This document shows, piece by piece, positions 1 through 8,089 of a DNA stretch of 58,417 nt (positions are counted from its first letter, which is position 1; each line of letters opens with the position of its first letter). Below the pieces are notes generated by a model, which saw nothing but the letters and a program-made list of their open reading frames with translations, was not told the DNA's origin and made no database searches. The translations under genes were made by a program, and so were the position numbers. Source of the DNA: Akkermansiaceae bacterium (GTDB lineage: Bacteria > Verrucomicrobiota > Verrucomicrobiia > Verrucomicrobiales > Akkermansiaceae); contig JANYEC010000095.1 of NCBI GenBank assembly GCA_025363295.1, positions 1 to 58,417 on the forward strand, given 5' to 3'.

Positions 1-1
1 C

Positions 2-2473
2 ATGATTGTTCAGCAAACTCAGAATGCGTTTAACGACAAGCTTGCCCAGTTCACACTCATCCCCCTGGGCGGAGCGGTTGGTTTTGCCCTGCTCATCCCG
101 GTGGGAGCAGGCATCGAGGTCGATGTGCCGTCGGCCGCGGGCTTGCTTATGGCGCTACCGATGGTCCTCTTCGCCCCACTTGCGGGTTGGGTGAGTGACC
201 GTTTTTCCAAGCGCGATGTCATGCTCGCCGCTGGCATTCTTCAGGCCATCGTGCTGACATGCATCTGCTTGGCAGTGATGATGAAAAACATGCCCTTTGC
301 GCTCAGTGGATTTTTCGCGCTGGCGGTGCAGTCGGCATTTTTCAGCCCGGCTAAAATCGGAATCAACAAGGAACTCGTCGGCTCAAAGCACCTAGGATTT
401 GCGGCCGGGATTCAACAAATGACCGCCATGTTAGCCATCCTCGCCGGTCAAATTTTTGCGGGCTGGTTGTTTGATCACCGCTTCACGGGGCACGGCGGCA
501 GCGCGGACACCGCATGGCACGCGGCCTTGAATCCCTTACTTTTGTTAGCCGGCCTCGCGGTGCCCACTCTGGCGATGGCATGGGCCGTGCCGCGCGTTCC
601 GGCTCAGGGCGGGCCTCCTTTCACTCCGAAATTGATGGTCAGCCATTTCCTGAATCTAGCAGACCTGTGGCGGGACACGCCTTTGCGCAGGGCGTCCTTC
701 GGCGTGGCTTTTTTCTGGGGCTTCGCGGCGTTTATCAATCTCTGGTCGGTCAAACTGGCCAAGGAAATGACTGGTGGCGGCGAGGGCTTTGGCACGCAGT
801 CTTCCATCTTCATGGCCGCCGCATCGCTGGGAATGGCGGGCGGCTTCGGGTTTGCTTCGTTTCTGTTACGCAAAAGGATCGAACTCGGATGGGTTCCCGT
901 CGCGGGTATGGTGATGACTCTCACTGCACTCACCCTAGCCTTCATCGTCCCTGGTGGTTGGTTGTTTCTAACGGTTCTTGCGCTGTTAGCGTTCTCCGCA
1001 GCGGTCTTCCTCGCGCCACTCAGCGCTTGGATGCAGGACCGCTATCCGGCTGCAAAACGGGGTGAATTGCAAGCGGCAGTGAACCTACAAGATTGTTTCG
1101 CGGGGATCATTGCGGTGTTAGTCATCGGACTGTTTGAATACACGGACAAGGTGTTAGGCGTCTCCGCTCCGATGGGATTCCGCTATGAAATTGCATTCAT
1201 CGGAGTGGTTTGTGGTTTGATGACCGTGTCGATCGTCGGACTGCTGCCCGCCGATTTCATCCGCTTGGTGGGCGGCGCGATCATCCTTTCGATCTATCGG
1301 ATTCGCGTAGTCCACCCCGAGCGCATTCCCGCGCAGGGAGGGGCCTTGTTGCTGCCCAATCACGTGACGTTCATGGATGCCTTTTTCATCTCCGCTGCCA
1401 GCCCGCGACCGGTGCGATTTGTGATGGACGAAGCCTTCATGAAATCGCGAGCGATCCGGATTTTTGTGAGTATTTTCGACACGATGACGATCCGCCAAGA
1501 TCAGCCTTTGGAAGCGATCCGCGGGATGATTCGTGCTTTGAAAAATGGCGATCTTGTCTGTCTATTTCCCGAGGGGCAATTGACGCGCACAGGCACATTG
1601 AGCGAGCTGCGCCGGGGCTTCGAACTCACCGCCAAAAAGGCCGGGCACCCGCTCATTCCGATGTGGTGCGACGGATCATGGGGCTCCATTTCCTCGTTCG
1701 AGCGAGGGAGATTTTTTAGCAAGTGGCCTACGAAGCTCCCGTATGGAATGACGATTGCTTTCGGTCACGAAATCGCCCCAGCGGTTGCGAGTTTAGAAAT
1801 CGTTAGAAATGGCTTGTTAGCCGCATCTGCCGAGGCAATTGGAGATCGCTTTAAGGCACCGAGCTGGGGTTGGCGGATGCCAAATGGACATGGCAAGGCG
1901 CTCGAAAGTTTTCGCGCGAGCGGTGAATCCATCCGGCGGTGCATGTGGGTGAATAGCCATCAGATCGGGCAGGTAAACTCGCTCCAAAGGCGGGGCCCCT
2001 TTTCCGTGCTAAAAGATGATCCGGTCCTGTTAGGCCTACCGAGCGTGATTTTGACGTTTCCCGAAATTTTTGCCGCACGTGTGGAAATTCGCGACTTACC
2101 GAGTGCCGGGGTATGGGTCGGTGGGGATCATTTGCGCCAGGTGTTAGAAGAGACAACAACACCCGGACCCATCGCGTTTTATGACTTCGGGGAACGCGCC
2201 CTTGAGCCTCTTCAAGCTGCGGGCGTGCTCCATCTTCCCTGCCTCGCGGTGGATGGCACGGTTATCGCGATGTCGATGCCTCACCCACCAACGAGCGATG
2301 AGGCCGAAAGCATTCAGCTCGGCCACAAGAATGCGGCGTGGGGTAAACTCTTGCCCGGCTGGTATCTATCAAATTCTCGGGCCCATGGTCCAGCCGCCCC
2401 TGAAAAAGGATTGGTCCTACCCGAGGGATGTTTCCTCGATGCCGAAGGGTTCCTTTGCAGCGGAGGCAAATGA
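2..2473 (+). CDS. MFS transporter fused to PlsC-type acyltransferase (lysophospholipid transporter/acyltransferase), 5' end uncertain
   Basis: The protein of about 823 residues begins with a 12-helix MFS domain (about 1-425) of the LplT type, which flips lysophospholipids. A PlsC acyltransferase domain follows (about 430-600), with the catalytic motif NHVTFMD (H454, D459) and the FPEG substrate motif near 522-525. In the related Aas fusions an acyl-ACP synthetase domain comes next. Here the last 200 residues keep only scattered echoes of it (a GKLLPG-like stretch and a DAEGFL ending), with no complete adenylate-forming domain. The likely role is membrane phospholipid repair or remodelling at the inner membrane. 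The ATG at position 2 is in frame, but the N-terminus starts directly at the TQNAFND helix, so the true start is probably just outside the window. Confidence 0.85.
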   Translation: MIVQQTQNAFNDKLAQFTLIPLGGAVGFALLIPVGAGIEVDVPSAAGLLMALPMVLFAPLAGWVSDRFSKRDVMLAAGILQAIVLTCICLAVMMKNMPFALSGFFALAVQSAFFSPAKIGINKELVGSKHLGFAAGIQQMTAMLAILAGQIFAGWLFDHRFTGHGGSADTAWHAALNPLLLLAGLAVPTLAMAWAVPRVPAQGGPPFTPKLMVSHFLNLADLWRDTPLRRASFGVAFFWGFAAFINLWSVKLAKEMTGGGEGFGTQSSIFMAAASLGMAGGFGFASFLLRKRIELGWVPVAGMVMTLTALTLAFIVPGGWLFLTVLALLAFSAAVFLAPLSAWMQDRYPAAKRGELQAAVNLQDCFAGIIAVLVIGLFEYTDKVLGVSAPMGFRYEIAFIGVVCGLMTVSIVGLLPADFIRLVGGAIILSIYRIRVVHPERIPAQGGALLLPNHVTFMDAFFISAASPRPVRFVMDEAFMKSRAIRIFVSIFDTMTIRQDQPLEAIRGMIRALKNGDLVCLFPEGQLTRTGTLSELRRGFELTAKKAGHPLIPMWCDGSWGSISSFERGRFFSKWPTKLPYGMTIAFGHEIAPAVASLEIVRNGLLAASAEAIGDRFKAPSWGWRMPNGHGKALESFRASGESIRRCMWVNSHQIGQVNSLQRRGPFSVLKDDPVLLGLPSVILTFPEIFAARVEIRDLPSAGVWVGGDHLRQVLEETTTPGPIAFYDFGERALEPLQAAGVLHLPCLAVDGTVIAMSMPHPPTSDEAESIQLGHKNAAWGKLLPGWYLSNSRAHGPAAPEKGLVLPEGCFLDAEGFLCSGGK

Positions 2474-2626
2474 ACGAAAGCGAGGACTCCGAATTTTCTC
2501 ATCTTTCATTTTCCTTCGCTTAAATTCCCCTCGCTTAACCCCCAAATCTACCCTCCCGTTTCCAGACTTGGCAGAAACCGGGCAAAAGCCATCCTAGCGC
2601 CCGCCTCCCGAAATTTCTATGCGCTG

Positions 2627-4210
2627 ATGAACCCCAAATTGCTCCGAATTGTCCCCATCCTACTGCTCGTCCTGCTCTGCCAATGCGGTGCGCCACAGCC
2701 TCCCCGCTGCGTCCGAGTGCCTGCCGCTTCTCGGGTCCCAGCTAGCACACTCATCGCCACTGCGGGTAAAAACTGGAGCGTACTCGCCAACCCGTCTCGC
2801 AAAACAGAGTGGCCTACCGCACAAGCGGAATACAACTCTGCCGTGGGCAAATTGTTCGACCAACTCGCCTGCGGCCCCGGGGATTGGAACTCTCGCGCGG
2901 CCCACCTCGGCACCTCCATCGCGCCTCCAGACGCCTGGCAGACGGATTTGACCAAGCTCGATGCGATGTTCCCCGCCTCTCAGGTGAACGTGCATTCTGT
3001 CGGCACCCATCAGACTACGGATGGAATCGGCGTGCCACTCGTCGGTTGGAAAAAAACCTCGCCGGTGGGAGAAAAGCGTTCTCCTTTTATTTTGCCTAAC
3101 GGTCTCCCTTACAATCTAACCACCTACCTCGCCTTCGACCGCTCTGGCCCTCCCGTATGGCGATTTCCGAAACGCTGGCTCGACAATGATCTTGCCATTG
3201 GCAGCGCCAGCCACCAGCTCGCCGCCGATTGGACCGCTCCTAATGCTTTCTTCTGGCAGATGTGCGATCTGGATGACCTCAAGATCCAAAACGTCATCAT
3301 GCCCGAGCGTTTTTCCGAAGAAACGGGCCTCTATTTCATCCAACCTTACGACCCTAACAAAATTCCCATCGTTCTCGTTCACGGCCTCGTGTCATCGCCG
3401 GACGCATTCAAAAATATCATCAATACTCTCGCCCCTGAGCCGTGGTTCCGTGAGCACTATCAGCTCTGGCTTTTCAACTACCCGACTGGCAATCCTTGGC
3501 TCTACAGTGGTATGAAATTCCGGGAAGAGATGCGCGCTGCCTGCGCCTACGCCCGCACCAAGGGCGATGATTACAATCTCAACAAAATGGTCATCATCAG
3601 CCACTCAATGGGCGGGCTCGTCACGCGTTCCAGCGTCTCCGCTCCGGGAACGAAGTTTTATGATGCCGTTTTCAAGGTGCCCATCGATCAACTCAAGGTC
3701 TCCGCTGCCACCCGCCAGCTCATCCGGGACACCACCCTCTACAAGCCGCTAACAGAACCAAAACGTGTTATCTTTATGGCGGTGCCACACCAAGGCAGCC
3801 CTGTGGCCACCTTCCGTGCCGCAGTCTGGATTTCGCGGCTCATCCACCTTCCGAAAAAACTCACTGTCGAACTTGTGGACGCCACCATCCAAGGCGTGAA
3901 CGATGCTTTGAAGGGCAGCCAGGCCAAGCCCGACATGCCCAACTCAATCAGTAGCCTCTCGCCCAAGGACCAGTCTAACATTGCACTCACTCACTTGCCG
4001 CTTCCCAAAAATGTGACCTTCCATTCGATCATCGGTGACCGCGGAAAAGGGGATACTCCGAATAGCAGCGACGGCATCGTCCCCTACTGGTCATCTCACG
4101 TCGCGCCGGTCGCCTCCGAACTCATCGTCCCAAGCGGTCACGGAGTCCCCGACAACGCGGAAGCCGCGCAGGAAGTAAAACGCATTCTCAAACTTCACCT
4201 GCAAAGATGA
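2627..4210 (+). CDS. Exported alpha/beta hydrolase, lipase/esterase-like
   Basis: The 527-residue protein has a hydrophobic N-terminus ending in LLCQC, which could be a loose lipobox. The hydrolase core lies at about 245-520. It has an oxyanion strand with HG (IVLVHGLVSSPDAF), a nucleophile elbow HSMGG (S327), a late Asp in SSDGIVPYW and a catalytic His in PSGHGVPD, which together make a complete Ser-Asp-His triad. The fold and elbow resemble PGAP1/LipA-type lipases. The substrate cannot be deduced. It stands alone, about 150 bases after the MFS-PlsC gene. A link to lipid turnover with that neighbour is possible but only an inference. Confidence 0.8.
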   Translation: MNPKLLRIVPILLLVLLCQCGAPQPPRCVRVPAASRVPASTLIATAGKNWSVLANPSRKTEWPTAQAEYNSAVGKLFDQLACGPGDWNSRAAHLGTSIAPPDAWQTDLTKLDAMFPASQVNVHSVGTHQTTDGIGVPLVGWKKTSPVGEKRSPFILPNGLPYNLTTYLAFDRSGPPVWRFPKRWLDNDLAIGSASHQLAADWTAPNAFFWQMCDLDDLKIQNVIMPERFSEETGLYFIQPYDPNKIPIVLVHGLVSSPDAFKNIINTLAPEPWFREHYQLWLFNYPTGNPWLYSGMKFREEMRAACAYARTKGDDYNLNKMVIISHSMGGLVTRSSVSAPGTKFYDAVFKVPIDQLKVSAATRQLIRDTTLYKPLTEPKRVIFMAVPHQGSPVATFRAAVWISRLIHLPKKLTVELVDATIQGVNDALKGSQAKPDMPNSISSLSPKDQSNIALTHLPLPKNVTFHSIIGDRGKGDTPNSSDGIVPYWSSHVAPVASELIVPSGHGVPDNAEAAQEVKRILKLHLQR

Positions 4211-4228
4211 AGCATTAAATCTTAAGCA

Positions 4229-4305
4229 TTAAATTCTAAACGAAGAGAAAGATGATCGCTTGGAAATGACACCCCGTGACTTCTGATCTCATGTTTAGAA
4301 TTTAA
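4229..4305. repeat. AT-rich inverted repeat between the hydrolase and tyrS
   Basis: TTAAATTCTAAAC at 4229-4241 is the exact reverse complement of 4293-4305, with a 51-base spacer. Both arms sit in degenerate ATTTAAGA-like repetitive DNA that fills most of the 124-base gap. It could be a terminator-like hairpin or a small dispersed repeat. No U-tract is placed to decide. Confidence 0.5.
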
Positions 4306-4334
4306 GATTTAACATTTAGAATTTTCTAAAATCT

Positions 4335-5516
4335 ATGTCTCCCGAACAACAACTCTCCCAGCTCATCGCAGGCACCGCCAAGGTTCTATCTGAAAAGGAA
4401 TTGCTCGAAAAACTCCGTCTCGGCCGCCCCCTGCGTATCAAGCTAGGCGTCGATCCCACCGCTCCAGATATTCATCTCGGCCACACCGTCGCTTTAGAAA
4501 AACTTCGCCAGTTCCAGCTCCTCGGCCACCAAGCTGTGCTTCTGATAGGTGACTTCACTGCCACTGTCGGTGACCCCACTGGCCGCTCTTCCACCCGCCC
4601 GCCTCTCACTCGCGATGAAGTGTTAGTCAATGCCGCGACCTACACCGATCAGGCATTCAAGATTCTCGATAAATCAAAAACCGAGATCGTTTACAATGGC
4701 GACTGGTTTCGCAAAATGACCTACGAGGAAATCCTCAAGCTCAACGGGCGCGTCACTCTCCAACAGATGCTCCAACGTGAAGACTTCCGCACCCGCCTTG
4801 ATGCGGGACAGGAAATTCGCCTCCACGAACTGCAATACCCCATCATGCAGGGCTGGGACTCCGTAGAAATCCGCGCCGATGTCGAAATCGGCGGAACCGA
4901 CCAACTGTTCAACATCCTCGTCGGTCGGGATCTCCAGAAAGAAGAAGGTCAACCGCAACAGGTCGTCATGGTCATGCCACTACTCGAAGGACTGGATGGA
5001 GTTAAAAAAATGTCCAAATCCTACGGCAACTACGTCGGCGTCAGCGATGCGCCACAGGAAATGTTCGGCAAGCTCATGAGCGTTTCCGACGCGCTGATGG
5101 ACCGTTACTATCTGCTCCTGCTAGGCGAATCCCGGGATCCTAACGGACACCCGATGGATTCGAAAAAGTCACTCGCCGAGAAAATCACTAGCCGCTACCA
5201 CGGCGAAGAAGCTGGCCCCGCCGCCCGCGCGGATTGGGACACGCGCTTTTCAAAAAAAGACCTCGCCGCAGCCGAGCTTCCACAAATTTCCATCGTGGAT
5301 CTTCCCGCCGATCTCACTGTGCTTAGCCTCACCGCCCACGCCTTCCAAGCCGCCTTCGCCTTGGAAAAATCTAACGGTGAGCTGAAAAAACAATTCATCA
5401 CCACTGGCTCCGTCCAACTCAACGGCGAGAAACTAACTGATCCAAACACCACCGTTTCCCTATCCTCAGGCGACGTCCTCAAGCTCTCTAAGAAGCACGC
5501 CGTGCGCTTCATCTGA
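4335..5516 (+). CDS. tyrS: Tyrosyl-tRNA synthetase
   Basis: This class I aminoacyl-tRNA synthetase charges tRNA-Tyr. It shows the ATP-binding HLGH motif at residues 47-50, preceded by the typical LGVDPTAPDI, and the KMSKS loop in VKKMSKSYGN near residue 228. The C-terminal 60 residues form an S4-type RNA-binding domain (KKQFITTGSVQLNGEKL). The length of 393 residues fits the shorter TyrRS type. No Shine-Dalgarno sequence precedes the ATG. A hairpin at 5533-5548 follows the stop codon. Confidence 0.97.
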   Translation: MSPEQQLSQLIAGTAKVLSEKELLEKLRLGRPLRIKLGVDPTAPDIHLGHTVALEKLRQFQLLGHQAVLLIGDFTATVGDPTGRSSTRPPLTRDEVLVNAATYTDQAFKILDKSKTEIVYNGDWFRKMTYEEILKLNGRVTLQQMLQREDFRTRLDAGQEIRLHELQYPIMQGWDSVEIRADVEIGGTDQLFNILVGRDLQKEEGQPQQVVMVMPLLEGLDGVKKMSKSYGNYVGVSDAPQEMFGKLMSVSDALMDRYYLLLLGESRDPNGHPMDSKKSLAEKITSRYHGEEAGPAARADWDTRFSKKDLAAAELPQISIVDLPADLTVLSLTAHAFQAAFALEKSNGELKKQFITTGSVQLNGEKLTDPNTTVSLSSGDVLKLSKKHAVRFI

Positions 5517-5532
5517 TCCCCCAAATCAGAGC

Positions 5533-5548
5533 GCGGATTTCAGTCCGC
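5533..5548. repeat. GCGGA-loop-TCCGC palindrome after tyrS
   Basis: GCGGA and TCCGC pair around a six-base loop, followed closely by GTTTTG. It may help terminate tyrS. It resembles the palindrome after gatB at 27544-27559, both preceded by GC, which suggests a small repeat family rather than a bespoke terminator. Confidence 0.5.
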
Positions 5549-5611
5549 TCGAGTTTTGCGATGGAAGAAAATTCGCCAGAGACTCATCCTGCGAGTTTAA
5601 ACACTGATTGA

Positions 5612-5670
5612 TTAGCGGAGGTTGCCTTAGCGGACTACCAACCGCTATGATTAATAAACCTCAATGAGGT
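5612..5670. promoter_or_regulatory. Repeats upstream of the Rrf2 gene, possible operator region
   Basis: TTAGCGGA occurs at 5612-5619 and again at 5627-5634 (15-base period), and AGCGG/CCGCT arms pair at 5629-5646. A perfect 13-base palindrome, ACCTCAATGAGGT, lies at 5658-5670. All sit 125-185 bases upstream of the regulator gene, where autoregulatory sites are expected. No protein can be assigned to them from sequence alone. Confidence 0.35.
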
Positions 5671-5795
5671 AAAAACCCGACGATTGTCATTGAATTTTAA
5701 ACTTAACTCGCTCGTATTCAGCGATAAAGATCATTTCGTGAAAATTTGTCTTGGCAACCCGGCCTTAATCCATACCAATCACTCCAGATAACCGA

Positions 5796-6386
5796 ATGCA
5801 CCTATCAAAAAAAGCTGAATACGCGTTGCGCGCTACGATCAATCTCGGTATCGCGACCGAAGTTGGACGGAGCACGGTTTCAGGAGCAGAACTCGCCGAA
5901 GCGAACCGCTTACCCCTGAAATTCGTCGAGCGCATTCTACAGGAGCTGCGCGAAGCGGGGCTCGTCGAAACCCACAGGGGGAAATTCGGCGGCTATGCTC
6001 TTGCTAAACCCGCCAGCGAAATCGGCATTGGCCAACTTGTCCGCCTGATGGATGGCCGCCTCGCGCCGATCTGCTGCGCCAGCGAAAATGCCTATCAGCC
6101 ATGCACCTGTCCCGATGAGGATCACTGCGGACTTCGCATGCTGATGATCGATGTCCGCAATGCGATCGCGAACATTCTTGATCGATACACTGTCGCCCAA
6201 GTCGTGGAGGTCACCTTGCGCAAAATGCGGCGAGACGGGATCGTCCCCCCATTCGCGACTGCTGAAATTTACGCCACTGCCGACACTTCCTCCAAACGCA
6301 AAGCCGACCCCGCCGATGGATTTCTAGCAGGCTTATCTCAACTCGCAATACATACCAACGAATCTAATGAGCGCGATCATTTCTGA
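5796..6386 (+). CDS. Rrf2-family transcriptional regulator, cysteine rich
   Basis: The 196-residue protein opens with the Rrf2 winged helix (MHLSKKAEYALRA, then LPLKFVERILQELREAGLV and a GGYALAKP wing). Cysteines at 93, 94, 103, 105 and 111 form a cluster like the iron-sulfur ligand loop of IscR/NsrR proteins, so it may sense redox or Fe-S state. Its position at the head of sulfate import genes suggests it controls sulfur uptake, as CymR does in Firmicutes. That function is inferred from context. The C-terminal 60 residues beyond the usual family length have no recognisable motif. The stop codon lies inside the next gene. Confidence 0.88.
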   Translation: MHLSKKAEYALRATINLGIATEVGRSTVSGAELAEANRLPLKFVERILQELREAGLVETHRGKFGGYALAKPASEIGIGQLVRLMDGRLAPICCASENAYQPCTCPDEDHCGLRMLMIDVRNAIANILDRYTVAQVVEVTLRKMRRDGIVPPFATAEIYATADTSSKRKADPADGFLAGLSQLAIHTNESNERDHF

Positions 6387-6579
6387 ACACCCCTCCTCTG
6401 AGGCCCCGACAACCGACTGGTTAGAAGTCGTTCGACAAAAAGTGGCCAATCTCCGCTTTGGATCAATCCAGATCACGGTCCATGAAGGGCGCGTGACCCA
6501 GATCGAGAGCATCGAGAAAACCCGCATCGTCGCTGCACGCGATGAGGGGGCTAACAGTCACAAGTCCATTTCATCCTAG
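6367..6579 (+). CDS. YezD family small protein (DUF2292)
   Basis: The 70-residue protein matches the YezD pattern: a WLEVVRQKVANLRFGSIQI helix-strand, then VHEGRVTQIE and EKTRI. YezD-like proteins are of unknown biochemical function but repeatedly sit beside sulfate or sulfonate assimilation genes, as here. The start codon lies 20 bases inside the regulator gene, so the two are very probably translationally coupled and respond together. Confidence 0.85.
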   Translation: MSAIISEHPSSEAPTTDWLEVVRQKVANLRFGSIQITVHEGRVTQIESIEKTRIVAARDEGANSHKSISS

Positions 6580-6594
6580 CGAGCGGCCCGCTCG
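6580..6594 (+). terminator. Hairpin directly after yezD
   Basis: CGAGCG (6580-6585) and CGCTCG (6589-6594) form a perfect six-pair stem with a three-base loop, starting at the base after the YezD stop codon. There is no U-tract, so it is more likely a processing or stability hairpin than an intrinsic terminator. Confidence 0.45.
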
Positions 6595-6605
6595 TTCCCA
6601 GCTTC

Positions 6606-6711
6606 AAGAGACCGACCGGACCACCGGAGGAACCCAAGAAGCGCAGTCCGCCACGATGCCAATGACACCGCCGGTCGCGCCTATTGATCCCCCACGTCTG
6701 ATCGGTCTTTT
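6606..6711 (+). promoter_or_regulatory. Candidate structured leader RNA of the sulfate-uptake genes
   Basis: AAGAGACCGA (6606-6615) can pair over ten positions, one of them a G-U wobble, with TCGGTCTTTT (6702-6711), enclosing about 86 bases and ending in a run of U. A competing pairing, GACCGG (6614-6619) with CCGGTC (6671-6676), overlaps the first. CGGAC (6617-6621) can also pair with GTCCG (6646-6650). The 14-base word ACCGGACCACCGGA is repeated at 6615-6628 and 6782-6795. Mutually exclusive stems before a U-run are what an attenuator or riboswitch would show. It matches no riboswitch consensus I know. Confidence 0.3.
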
Positions 6712-6817
6712 TACTACACAACTCTCTCATCCGCCCACCGAACACCCGGGGGCAACTTATACAAACCAACTGCGAACGCCCACCGGACCACCGGACGCGG
6801 ACGCCCCGCAGACAACC

Positions 6818-8059
6818 ATGAAAACAACACAACGATCCCTACAAACTGAAATCCGCAATACCAAGAAGCTCACAACCGCGCTTGCTGGCCTAACAATAAT
6901 TCCGATGCTCGCAAGTGCTCAGAATTCCTCCACCGAATTCATCCAACCTAGCACATTTGACCTACTCTGGGGTTACGCGACCCTCTACAAGGACGACTTG
7001 AACCCCATCCTCGAGGAATTCAAACTCCGCGGCCGCTATCAGGGTCAGTTCCACTCCGTGGACTCCGCACAAGGCACCGATGATGCTTGGGAAGATCGTC
7101 GTTCTCGCTTCGGGTTTGATGCTAAACTGTTTGAGAAAAAAGTCGAAGTCCGCGTGGATGCGCAGAGCAATGACCAATTCCAAGATCTCTATGACGGTCT
7201 AGTCGATGCTTACATCCGCTGGAAACCCAAATCATGGCTTAGTATCACCGCCGGGAAAACCAAACCATTGATCGGCCAATATGACTGGCTAGAGTCCACG
7301 AACACCCAGCCTACATTCGAACGTAGTCAGATTTTTAATCAGCTCGGGATTAACCGCGCCACCGCGCTAACAATCGAGGGCACCACGGAAGAATTTTCAT
7401 GGCGTGGTGGAATCTACTCCAACAGCACCCCGACAACTACCGGAGGAGGCGGAGCTTTTGGCGATGGAGAATTCGGGGATCTTGATGGCGGCACATCCTA
7501 CTCGTTAGGAGTCGGATATGATTTCAAACATCTGCTAAATCTCGAAAAGGCCTCCTTCAATCTCGATTGGCTGCACAGCAATCGCAAAACCGGGGATTTA
7601 GTGTTAGGAAAATATGATGACATCATTTCCACCACATTTGTTGCTAAGGGAGGTGACACCAATGTGGTGTTAGAGACCTTCTATGCCACGGGTTCGGATT
7701 ACGTGCCAAAAGGCGGAGACAAGGGGAATGGAGATGTGTTCGGATTCTATATTCAACCCACCTATGACCTGATCCCAACGAAGTTGCAGCTAGTCGGTCG
7801 CTATTCTTATGCTACGGGAGATGGCGATAGAAGCCTGAGCGCCCAAAAGCGTTATGAACAAGCCGCGCCGGACGTTGTTCCTTTTGGCAAGGCGAAGGGG
7901 GATCAGTATCAAGCGCTTTATTTCGGCGCTCAATACTTCATCTACGGTGACAAGCTCAAGTTGATGGCCGGGGCGGAATACGCCCACCTCGATGGCGGCC
8001 CCTCAAACGATGACTACGAGGGCATCACCTACTTGGCCGGCGTCCGCGTTTCGTTCTAA
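6818..8059 (+). CDS. OprP-like (phosphate-selective type) outer-membrane porin
   Basis: The 413-residue protein has a signal peptide (KKLTTALAGLTIIPMLASA) and alternating aromatic beta-strands throughout. A typical O/P-porin segment reads FKLRGRYQGQFHSV, then RRSRFGFDAKLF, and the protein ends in the strand GITYLAGVRVSF with a terminal Phe. The family forms anion-selective trimers. In this operon the natural cargo is probably sulfate. The reading frame stays open upstream to 6542, but the ATG at 6818 directly precedes the signal peptide and the extra 92 codons are Pro/Thr-rich without homology, so 6818 is chosen. Confidence 0.85.
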   Translation: MKTTQRSLQTEIRNTKKLTTALAGLTIIPMLASAQNSSTEFIQPSTFDLLWGYATLYKDDLNPILEEFKLRGRYQGQFHSVDSAQGTDDAWEDRRSRFGFDAKLFEKKVEVRVDAQSNDQFQDLYDGLVDAYIRWKPKSWLSITAGKTKPLIGQYDWLESTNTQPTFERSQIFNQLGINRATALTIEGTTEEFSWRGGIYSNSTPTTTGGGGAFGDGEFGDLDGGTSYSLGVGYDFKHLLNLEKASFNLDWLHSNRKTGDLVLGKYDDIISTTFVAKGGDTNVVLETFYATGSDYVPKGGDKGNGDVFGFYIQPTYDLIPTKLQLVGRYSYATGDGDRSLSAQKRYEQAAPDVVPFGKAKGDQYQALYFGAQYFIYGDKLKLMAGAEYAHLDGGPSNDDYEGITYLAGVRVSF

Positions 8060-8089
8060 TCAAAAAAATTTAACTTTAAAATATCTCTT

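Noticed and set aside
6606..6711. Assignment of the leader to the SAM-I riboswitch.
   Set aside because: The conserved kink-turn and core sequences of SAM-I are missing; only short fragments agree.
6542..6817. N-terminal extension of the porin from an ATG at 6542.
   Set aside because: It would bury the signal peptide 92 residues inside the protein, and the extra region is Pro/Thr-rich without similarity.
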